9,546 nucleotides of DNA, taken from the NCBI GenBank assembly GCA_016214445.1, contig JACROM010000054.1, forward strand, positions 1-9,546. Direction: 5' to 3'. The notes beneath the pieces were generated by a model that ran no database searches, was not told where the DNA came from, and saw only the letters and a list, made by a program, of their open reading frames with translations. A program made the translations under genes and the position numbers. Shown here in pieces: positions 1-8,600 of this stretch; within the stretch, counting starts at the first letter, position 1; each line of letters starts with the position of its first letter. This DNA is from Microcaldota archaeon. Its GTDB lineage: Archaea; Micrarchaeota; Micrarchaeia; Norongarragalinales; Norongarragalinaceae.

Positions 1-8
1 GCACTGCA

Positions 9-527
9 GTGGATAGATTTAGGCAAAAATACGCTTCAGAAGGATTAAGCTACGGCGGTTCCAAAAAATTCCTGCTGGATGTTATGCTTTACACTGACCA
101 GAACGACCAAGTGGAAGTGCTCCTGATGCTCACTCCGGATGAGAAAGCGGCTCAATCGGGTATTGGTTATGTTGATGCGCAAAAATCTGATGTGGAATTA
201 GTGCCGCCGTTCAGAATCACTTCGCTCAGTGGCTCCGCAAAGAAGACTTTCTTGAAAGAAGTAAATGAACTATATGCGAAAATTCAAGATGTGCAATCGC
301 ATGAAAGCGCTCTCTTGAACCCCGTTGGCGCAATGTTTAAAGTGAAAATGAAATCCAGCGGTAACGTTGGTTTGGCGCCAGGCATTTACTGGCCTTCTCC
401 AGAAGACCCCCGCATAGTGGAAGTCCTAACCTTGGACAAGGATGAGTCGAAGCAGCAGCTAGTACAAGTTTTGCCTGAAGACGTTTGGTATGTCGACCGC
501 GTGCAATTCAATGATAAGGCAGCGTAA
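9..527 (+). CDS. Hypothetical protein, probably 5'-truncated by the window edge
   Basis: I do not recognise this protein. The listed start is a GTG at position 9, but the two codons before it (ACT GCA) are also open and no ribosome site can be seen in the 8 bases available, so the true start may lie outside the window. The visible part is 172 residues, has no cysteine, no signal peptide and no membrane segment, and looks like a soluble cytoplasmic alpha/beta protein. It has an aromatic/Pro-containing stretch (GLAPGIYWPSPEDPR, residues 121-135) and a Leu/Val-rich strand-like tail (residues 136-166). The frame ends in TAA and is followed by a hairpin with a T-run at 587-603. It converges on the minus-strand surface-protein operon, so it is unlikely to be co-regulated with it. 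The open length and ordinary amino-acid composition support real coding; the function is unknown. Confidence 0.75.
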   Translation: MDRFRQKYASEGLSYGGSKKFLLDVMLYTDQNDQVEVLLMLTPDEKAAQSGIGYVDAQKSDVELVPPFRITSLSGSAKKTFLKEVNELYAKIQDVQSHESALLNPVGAMFKVKMKSSGNVGLAPGIYWPSPEDPRIVEVLTLDKDESKQQLVQVLPEDVWYVDRVQFNDKAA

Positions 528-539
528 CTTGGTGTTGGG

Positions 540-552
540 TTGACGCCGTCAA
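540..552. repeat. Short perfect palindrome TTGACG-c-CGTCAA
   Basis: A 6-bp inverted repeat (540-545 and 547-552) with a single central base lies 12 nt after the stop of the left-hand gene. The half-site YGTCAA recurs in the same spacer at 638-643 (TGTCAA) and 654-659 (CGTCAA). It may be a protein-binding site or chance; the sequence gives no sign of which. Confidence 0.35.
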
Positions 553-586
553 AACTGGGAGGGTTCTGCCCTGCAAATGTGCCTAA

Positions 587-603
587 AGAAACCACGGGTT
601 TTT
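587..603 (+). terminator. Hairpin with T-run, possible transcription terminator
   Basis: The bases 587-593 (AGAAACC) pair with 597-603 (GGTTTTT) around a 3-nt ACG loop, with one G-T wobble. The 3' arm ends in five T residues (599-603). It lies 59 nt after the stop codon at 527 and in a convergent spacer, so it could end the + strand transcript. Archaeal termination mainly needs U-rich tracts, so the T-run may be the active part. The stem is short and AT-rich. Confidence 0.4.
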
Positions 604-624
604 AGCGCGCGGATGGTACGCGGT

Positions 625-639
625 CATTTGTCACAAATG
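625..639. repeat. Perfect palindrome CATTTG-TCA-CAAATG
   Basis: Two 6-bp arms (625-630 and 634-639) are separated by TCA, about 30 nt past the end of the minus-strand operon. The 7-mer CAAATGT also occurs at 574-580. It could fold as a small hairpin at the 3' end of the minus transcript, but no T-run follows in that direction. It could instead be a dimeric protein-binding site. Confidence 0.4.
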
Positions 640-668
640 TCAACCCGGGAGTGCGTCAATTCATTATT

Positions 669-2657
669 CTAGGAATCCCAGTAAACCAGCGCTAAAACTT
701 TTCCGTCAGTGCAATAGTCTTCCAGAAACTCCGCCTTAGCTGTTTCCTCAACACTTGCCGGCACCTTAAAGTGTCCGGTTATTCCAGCTTTCGGGCTGTC
801 TATTATGAACGGTTCTGTGTTAGTGCACTGTATTTCGGTGGCGAATATTTTTAATTTCGGCTCTGCTGGCGTGCAGGACGACGGGGTATCCGGCGTCCCC
901 TTTCCATTTAGGTACAGAATGCCCAAGTTCATGACAGTTTCCGGGTCGTCATGTATGTTTTTGCTTCCCAGACCAAACAATCCGCTTTCAGTTCTTACCC
1001 ATCTTGCTCTGGTTTTCTCGTTTTCGCACTGCAATTGTACGAAGTCACGGTCTGACGCGCCTTTACGTTTAATACTAATCATTGCAATCGAACCTTGCGA
1101 GCCCGTAGCAATACCTTCAAGGGAGAACTTGTACGCGGTGCTTCCGACCGTGTGCTCTATTTCCGCCGGGCCTGAAGTTTTTCCAGCGACGACTTTAAAT
1201 TCTATGAGTCTCTTCGGCGCGGTTATTGGCACTTTTCTCGTAACGGTTATTTCGAACGTTGTCTTGACGGCTTCACCGTATTCTTCGACTTTTTTCCATA
1301 TTTCACTGGCCTTTTCTCCAAACTTGCTGAAATCTACGCCGTCTATTGACGGCAAGCTTATTCCCGGCAGGACGGGCAGCGTCCATCCCGGCATCTTTGG
1401 CGCATCAACAACCTCTAGCTCTACATCGACTGTAGTTCCTCTCGGCCGCTTTACTTTGGCCAGGTATCCCTTTCCTTTAAAGTAAACCAAGCGGTCGTCC
1501 TGAATTCCGCCTTTATCGACTGTGATTCCTTCTATGGTGATTTTGAGCGCTTTAACGCCATTTAAATTGCACAGAGTGTATTCTTCCAGTTTATCTTTAG
1601 CGAAAGCGTACCTAGTCGTGCCTCCCTGTGCGGAAATGGCAGGGTCGCAGTCTATCAACTTCCCGTCCTCGTCTCTAACACCGAAACCAACAGTACCGGC
1701 CCCGTTTCCAAAAAGCACACCCTTAGCTACGTGCTCGTCAGCCGAAAGATAGTAGTAGCCTATACCTTCCAGTATGATGCCCGTCTGTATCGCTTCTTTA
1801 TAGTTTTTCCTAGTCAAGTGTGCTTTCATTTTCTTGTCATCACCGACGTACGCGTAGCTGATATCTTTAAACGCGGCCTTTGCAATTCCAATTAGGTGTT
1901 TATCCGTTTTTTCTATTTCTTCGTCTTTTTCGTTGTAGAACTTGGCGTAAAGCTCGGCTTTTGTTAAATCTGGGCCGTTATCGTACCAGATGATTGACCA
2001 TATCGGGACTTTGGCAGCCCAGGAAGATTCGTGAACCTCGCCCGTAACGAACTCCACTTCTACATCATTACTTTCGTCACCGTCTCGGCCTATGTCAACA
2101 AATACCTTTGCGTTTTTCGCTCCCTTCGGCGCTTTGGCTCTAAGGTGGTACGTCCTTGAACTTTTCGCATATTCGCCAGTAAGGTCGCCGCCAAGCTCTT
2201 CGGTTTTACCAACGTGTCCTTTCAGTTTGGCGCCGCTAACCTCTCGCCTTTTAGTCGGATTTTTGCCAGCGAGAACGGTAACTATCAGCGTAACTTGGCC
2301 GTCCGGAAGCGTTTGTAAGTCACTCGTTTTAATTTCGACCGCAAAACCGCCGTAAGCACTGGCGCGGTACATTCTGTGTTTTTTCTTTGCGCCATTTTTA
2401 TCGTTATACGTCAACCAGACCAACAAAGTTGCAGGATCTTTAAGATCATACGAAACCGGCGCAACTACCACCGCGCCCGTTTTGGTTCCTTCAATTTTGA
2501 TGTCGCCTATTTCCGGCTCGTATTTGAATATAGGCGCTCCGGCTTTGGTCTGCATGTCCCACAACGTGTCCGAGTACGCGACCAGCGTTTCGGCCCCAAT
2601 GAGACCGCTAACGAACAAAAGCATCACGAAAACGAAAACCACGCTAGCTTTACTCAT
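669..2657 (-). CDS. Exported hypothetical beta-rich protein, partner of the giant surface protein
   Basis: I do not recognise a family. The 662-residue product starts with a classic Sec signal peptide: MSKAS, a hydrophobic core at residues 6-20 (VVFVFVMLLFVSGLI), and a likely cut after A22. No later membrane segment is visible, so it should be released or held by other surface material. The rest looks beta-rich and Ig-like in texture. A short acidic Asp/Asn-rich loop (D188, D192, D194, N197, D198) resembles calcium-binding loops but does not match a named motif. A Pro-rich linker (419-437) leads into an amphipathic helix (about 442-465). Six cysteines (337, 363, 544, 595, 611, 649) could form disulfides outside the cell. 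The ATG is inside the end of the upstream gene (ATGAGTAA, 8-nt overlap) with GGTGA 9 nt ahead, which fixes the start and implies coupled translation. Stop is TAG. The gene is clearly real; its role is inferred from context only. Confidence 0.9.
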   Translation of the reverse strand: MSKASVVFVFVMLLFVSGLIGAETLVAYSDTLWDMQTKAGAPIFKYEPEIGDIKIEGTKTGAVVVAPVSYDLKDPATLLVWLTYNDKNGAKKKHRMYRASAYGGFAVEIKTSDLQTLPDGQVTLIVTVLAGKNPTKRREVSGAKLKGHVGKTEELGGDLTGEYAKSSRTYHLRAKAPKGAKNAKVFVDIGRDGDESNDVEVEFVTGEVHESSWAAKVPIWSIIWYDNGPDLTKAELYAKFYNEKDEEIEKTDKHLIGIAKAAFKDISYAYVGDDKKMKAHLTRKNYKEAIQTGIILEGIGYYYLSADEHVAKGVLFGNGAGTVGFGVRDEDGKLIDCDPAISAQGGTTRYAFAKDKLEEYTLCNLNGVKALKITIEGITVDKGGIQDDRLVYFKGKGYLAKVKRPRGTTVDVELEVVDAPKMPGWTLPVLPGISLPSIDGVDFSKFGEKASEIWKKVEEYGEAVKTTFEITVTRKVPITAPKRLIEFKVVAGKTSGPAEIEHTVGSTAYKFSLEGIATGSQGSIAMISIKRKGASDRDFVQLQCENEKTRARWVRTESGLFGLGSKNIHDDPETVMNLGILYLNGKGTPDTPSSCTPAEPKLKIFATEIQCTNTEPFIIDSPKAGITGHFKVPASVEETAKAEFLEDYCTDGKVLALVYWDS

Positions 2658-5600
2658 CTTTAAAAGTCACCTTTATTTTCAGTTTTTTCATTCTTTCTTC
2701 AGGGCTCGTACCAGGAGTCGCGCTCATAGCGGTTCTCCATGCATTCGTGAGTTTGCTCTTTTCGATTTTGATTGTACTTACGCCTTTCTTCATGGTTATT
2801 TCCTTGAAATCGGTTGTTGTAAGTGAGGCCCTGCTCGTTTTACCCTCGACGAATTCCATTTCTGTTGGCTTCTTTCCGGCCGGAGTCCCTACGAGAATAT
2901 AGTAATACTCTTCGCTGCCTTCGGCAACGGGCGGCAAGACTATTGCTTTTCCGACTTCAACCAGCGGCTTGTTGAATTTTGCCAGTCTTCCTTTCGCCTT
3001 TTTTATTGCTTCGCTAAGCTTGGCTTTATCTCCTGAAATGTCTTTTTCGTATTCCTTGCTTGCGGAGATGACTTTCACTTTCCCGTTAGATATAACTTTG
3101 TTTAAAGCGTCAACGTCTTTTTCAGTTGCTAGGTTAATGAATAGGAGCTTGGTTTCCCCGAAGTGGTGGCTGGCTTTTCCAAGCTGTGGGAAAGCGTACT
3201 GCGTGCCTTTCGGCTTTGATGGAAACACTTTGTTCAGCCATTCAATTATCTTGCTGTCCGTGCTCCGTTCGAGGTTGGCGACCTTTAAGCTTACTACTGG
3301 TACAATCAACGGATTTTTTTCTATAGTTAACACGCTTGTTGTTGCCGTGTTCTTCTTTTCTACGGAGCCTTCCGAAAGTTCTACGGTTATAGTCAAGTCT
3401 CCGCCGAATTTGATGAATTCATTCAGTGTTTTTTCCGCAGACCCGTCCAGTAGAATGAATATCTCCTGTCCGCCCACATGTTTGCGTTCGATTTCACCGC
3501 TTGTTATGAGCTCTTTAGCCTTGGTTTCTTTTCCGGAGCCGGGCGTACTGGTCGGGTCTAGTGCGCTAATTTTTTCTTTGAATCTATCATAGTAGTCTAA
3601 AAACACTTTCAAAGTTGATTCGGTGGTAATCTTTGTTTTGAACTCCTCCCACGCTCCGACATAATCCCAGTTAATTGTCTTATCCCTTTCGGCTTTCACG
3701 TAGACCCTATAGTGTTCCCATGTGTTCGGTCCGTTTACGTGAACTTGTACCGCGTAACCCGCTTGGGTTCGGCCCAAAATGACTTTGGCTATGTCCTTCG
3801 CTTTGCTTGGGTTGCCGGGCGATTGTGGGTAACTTACTTCAACCCCTATAATTCCCGCGCTTGACGGCACCTTATCTTTCGGTCCTTTGACATTCGTCAC
3901 TCCCGGCCCGCCTTTCTTTTCGTCGGGTTTCGTTTCCGGCGGTTTCTCCTCTGGTTTCGCGCTCTCTCCTTTATCCTTTGCTTCCTCTTCCTTCTTTTTC
4001 TTATCCTGCTCCGCGTCGAAGTCCTTCTGGGTTTTGAAATCGAACGTCGTCTTGGCTGGCACTTTCTTGCCGTTCACTTCGGTCTCCGCTTCAAGCGAGT
4101 AGCCGCCCTTGCCGGTTTTCTTGTCGAACATCGAAGTTTTGAGGTCTTTCGCGTACTCGAGCGTGCCGGTTTGCGTGCCGAGCTCGTCTGAAGCCCAGGT
4201 GTATAAGGGCTCGGTTTTTTCGTCAATCTTTAGGGTTATCTGCCTCTTCGAGGGCGCGTCGAAGTCCGGGAACCGGTAGCTGAAACGGATTTTGTCCGTT
4301 ACGTCTGTGTGGGGGCTAAGCTCTATGTCCTTCCACGCGTATTTTCCACGCAAGTAAACCTTTATCGCCGCCTTATGCTCTTCTTCGCGCATGCCGTCCT
4401 CGAACTGGAAGGCGAGAAGTCCTTGTTGGCTGTTGTCGCCTTCGGGCAGCTTGCCCATCTTGAGCGTGAATCCCTTCTTCGGGTCGGAGAGTTCCTTCAC
4501 TACCAACGCGCTAAGTTCTTGGCCTTGCACTATGCTTGCGGGAACTTTGAGAGCTGGCTTGTAGTTGAGCGTTTTTTCCTCGCTGAGTTTGAGGGAAACC
4601 GCGCCATTATCGACCTCGAGGATCGAGCCGTAAACCGGTATCTCGCGGATTTGGTCGTCGCCCAAATCTTTTATGGCGATGGAGCCCTTGGCTTCGCCTT
4701 TTGCTTCGATTGTGATGGTGGTGTCGGTTATCTTGACTGTAGCGCCGGTTACCTTCGCTGTTGCTTTGCCTTTCAAATCATAACCAGTCTCGTATTCCGC
4801 GTGGTCGGTCAAGCCTTTGATGACGAGCATCTGGATTGCCTGCGGGAAGAAGTCGTCCTCTACGAAAGAGACCGTGCGTTTTTGTTTGGTTTCATCTGCT
4901 TTCTCGAATCCCCAGGTTGCCTGGAAGGAGGCTTCAGGCGGGCACTTCGTTTCGCCTTTGACGAGCGGGCATTTGGCTTCAGCTCGGATGGTGTTCGAGT
5001 TGCATGTGAGGGTCAAGCCGCTTCCATGTACGGATGTGCACTTGAGCGTGTATCCTTTGGGTGCGTCCAGCTTTTTCTCGTATACGCCTTTGCCGGTGTA
5101 CTTGTTGTACTTGATTGTTATTGTGTCGGGTATGAGTTCGGCATCCAAAGTGGAGAGTTCCTCTTTTTTCTTCTTTGTTTCCTCGGTTTCCTTCTGTTTC
5201 TTGAGCGCGTCCCTTATTTCCTGCAGGCACTGCTGCGGTATTCCGGTGTTCGGGTACTGGGTTATTGGAGTGAAGGGGTTGGAAACTTGGACGGTTATTG
5301 GTATTTTAGTGGTGGTGCCTCCGCTCCGGACAAGTAGGAAGCCCTGCTGTAAACCACCAAGCCCTCCGTTGTAACTGGAATCGCCGCCGGTGTATTGCGC
5401 GTTCAGGATGATTTCAGTGCGGGTGCATTGGGCTGTCACGCCTACAGCGGGCCTGTTCTGGGGGTAAGTCTGCGGGTAATAATTCGGGTAAGTCGGGTTC
5501 AGGTTCGAGTTCCAGGGGTCGCGGTAGGAACCGTAAGTGTTGTAGTAGGCATTTGGGCCGTAGGCTTGCTGTATTGCCCGCTGGCAGAACGGAGTGAGTG

Positions 5601-8600
5601 AAGCAATTGTTTCCTGCTTGAGCGCGTTCTGCGCTTCCGGTGTGTTGGGGTATTGGTTGGGCTGGTATAACGGGTTGTACGGGCTGCTGTATTGGTTGTA
5701 TGGGGAGGAGGGGTTGTATGCCCCGTATTGGTTGGGCTGGTATAGTTGGTTGTAAGTGGAAGCGTAGGACGGGTTGTATGAGCTGTACGGGTTGTAAGAG
5801 GAGTAGGGAGCGTAGGCAGGGTTGTTGCGGAACCCTTCAACGCGGCATTCCGACGGCTGTTCCTCGAGTGCTATGGCGAAGTTTTGGGTGTCATCTGGCT
5901 GGTAGTTGGAGACGAACATGGAAACCGCTTTCGGCAAGGTTTGCGGCCCAAGGTTGCAGGAGAAGCATTGGAGCGAAGCTTCCTCGCATTCGAACGCATT
6001 TCGCGTGCAGCGGAGTTCAGCTCCTTCAGTTGGAGTGAGGCATTTGGCGCCTTGAGCAACAGGACAGAGTTTTTCAGCTGGCGGCGGGCCTTGGAGTTCG
6101 GTTGTAACTAACACACTCGCCTCGGCTTTGTTGTCCCTGTTTATCTCTGCAAGGAAAACCACCTCGCATTTCTCGTTTGATGTAGTTTTTTTGGCTTCGA
6201 TGTCTACAGTTGCAGTTTCCTTGAGGGTCAGGGTTTTCGGCGAAACCGTGAACGGGGGAATAATGTTGACGTTGCCGCAAACTGTTTTGGAGGTGACCTT
6301 CACCTTCGAGGCAACGCTGGATACAAGAGCCACCCGTTCGCTGATTTGAGCGTTGCGGGTGTCGCCCGAGAGCTTCACTTCATCTGGTTCGGCTGTGAGG
6401 AAGTCTATGGCGTTGACTGTTATGGCGCACGCCTCGTACGTCTTGAATTGTTCGTGCTTGACGCGTACGCCTATCTTGCCGTACGAGGACGGTTCGATGT
6501 CAGCTGTATAAAGCCCGTTGGTTGCCTCGCCTGTTACTTCCACTTCCTGTCCGTTGAGCGGCGAGCCTTCGCACTCGTAAAAAGCTACGGTCGCGTCATC
6601 GACAGTTGTTCCAAGCGAGTCCTTCACTAAGGCTCGGACACGTTGCTTTACGGAAGCTTCTGCTTCGTTCGGAGTGACTTCGACATTGAACCTGTTGGTG
6701 CCTTTGATTACCACGCTTTTCTTGTACTCCTTTTCCCCGTACTCCGTCTGCCAAGTGACCTTGATTTCAGCTGCGTTGGTGGAGCGGATTGCTTTGGCCT
6801 TGAGCGTAGCGCTTGCTTTTTCTTCTGCTTCCGCGCTTATGGGCAACGTCAGCGAGTCCGCGAACGAGGTCATGTTGACGGTCCGGGGTTCCAATGTTTT
6901 GAGCATGATTGCCGGGTCCGCTGTGACGCTCACCGTTGTTATCTTGCCTTGGGTGCTTAGGCCTTGCAGTTCCAGGCTGAACTCTTTTCCTATCTCGGTT
7001 TCAAGCACTCCAGACGTGCGGAGCGTGTCCTGTACGAAAGCGAAGCTGGTGCAAAAACCTTCGTCGCAGGTTAGCGCGTTGTTGCTTACTTTTATTTTTT
7101 CCGTTTTCTTGTTGGCTATGCAGTAGTCCTTGTCGCTTCTTGTCTCTAGCTCGAGAATGTTCTGAAGAGTTTCATCGTCCTGTGGCACCAGGAAGGGCAC
7201 GCTTCTCGCTTCGCCGTAAAGCTGGTAGGGTATTTTTATCTCTTCGCCTGCCTTGGCGGACGGCTTGACCGAAAACTCTATTGTTATTTCCTGCGTTCGG
7301 GTTTGGCCTTTCGGGAAGTCGAAAGCGACCCATTGGTAAGAGTCGGAGCTTTGCGCTTCCTGCGGCGAACAGGCTTCGGAAGCGAGCGTGCCGGTGTAGA
7401 AGTTGCTCGTGCCTTCAAAACTTGTTATGATGGCTTTTTCCTCATCTATTCCGGAACTTGGGCCGGAGAACACGATGAACTTGGCGAAGTCGCTTCCAGT
7501 CGGGAGGGTGACGCTGAACTTGGCCTTGAAGCGTTGCGCGTTCTGCGCTTCCCTTATTGCCCGGTTGTTCCGGTCATAGAATCCCTTGAATTCAACCTGG
7601 GCTTGTTTGGCTAGGTTTGCAGGGTACAACTTGAATTCAGCTGAATCGCTCTTGGTTCCTGCTGGCAGGAAGTATTTGGCTGAAGAGTAGGATAGGTAGT
7701 CCACTTTTGACACTTTTATGGTGAACTCGGTGTCTGTTGGAACAGAAGCGCTGCACTTGCCCTGGGCGGTTGTCTTGCAGGAGGCTTTTTCGGTTCCTTG
7801 AACAAATGACACGAGCGCGTTGGAGACTGGCGCCTTGGTTGAGGCGTCTTTGGCTGTAACCGTGAATTCGGCTTTTGGCGGTGAAACTTCTACAACTATG
7901 CGCATCCCGTCAGTAACGCTCATGATTTCGCTCTTGCCTTGCGAGTAGTCTATAGACGCGGAAGCGTACACTGTTTCTGCTGTTGTCGGAACGTCGAACT
8001 CGGCTGCGCCGTCCGAGCCGCTTACTTGCGTGGGAACGCCGAGCGTGTAGCCGTCCGCTTTGAACAATTGGACCGAAGCAAACGGTACGGCTTCGCCTGC
8101 CTGCACCACTTCAACAGTGATTTTGGCGGTCCTGCCTTCCGATTGCTGGAGGACCACGCTTTTCCTGTCCGTGTTTTTAGCGAAGAAAGTTGCCGGCAAA
8201 TAGCCTTCCTTGTATGTTGCGGCGTAGATGTCTTTTTCGTCGATTGGTATGGACGCTATTCCGGTTTCGTCAGTTGTTATGGAAGTGAGGTAGTTTTTCT
8301 TCTTCTTGTCATAGATGGTGACGTCCGCTGACTCGATTCTTTCGCCGTCCTCGTTCTTTACAGTCACTTGGAACCTCTCTTCCGGTTTAACCACTGCTGT
8401 CATGATGACTTCTATGGGTTCCTCGCTTGCCTCGTAGGAGAATGGCGAGGAGAACGCGTTGTACCTTTCGTCCGGGTCTTCCGCTGAAACCATTATGCTT
8501 TTGCCTGCAGGCATGTTCTCGAACAACGCTTTTCCGAAAACGTCGCTGACCGCGCTTTTGAACGGCACCGCAGTTTCAGCATCGCTTAACACCGCCTTTA

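Noticed and set aside
805..1485. A 226-codon open frame on the + strand
   Set aside because: It is antisense to the exported protein gene and has a Ser/Pro/Phe-rich shadow composition with no plausible ribosome site noted.
2969..3592. A 207-codon open frame on the + strand
   Set aside because: It is antisense to the C-terminal region of the giant gene. Its hydrophobic Ser/Phe/Leu look is what the reverse strand of Lys/Glu-rich coding sequence gives.
4309..5337. A 342-codon open frame on the + strand
   Set aside because: It lies wholly antisense to the giant gene, whose reading frame is continuous and has clear domain structure. The translated product is Phe/Leu/Arg-rich without recognisable features. 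It is a shadow caused by codon bias in the G+C-rich part.
5638..5820. Possible CRISPR or minisatellite array
   Set aside because: The repeats encode in-frame Tyr-rich protein, are irregular in length apart from one 20-bp pair, and have no spacer architecture.
5956..6066. Zinc-finger reading of the cysteine cluster
   Set aside because: Only one close C-x2-C pair is present and the segment is predicted outside the cell, where disulfides are more likely.
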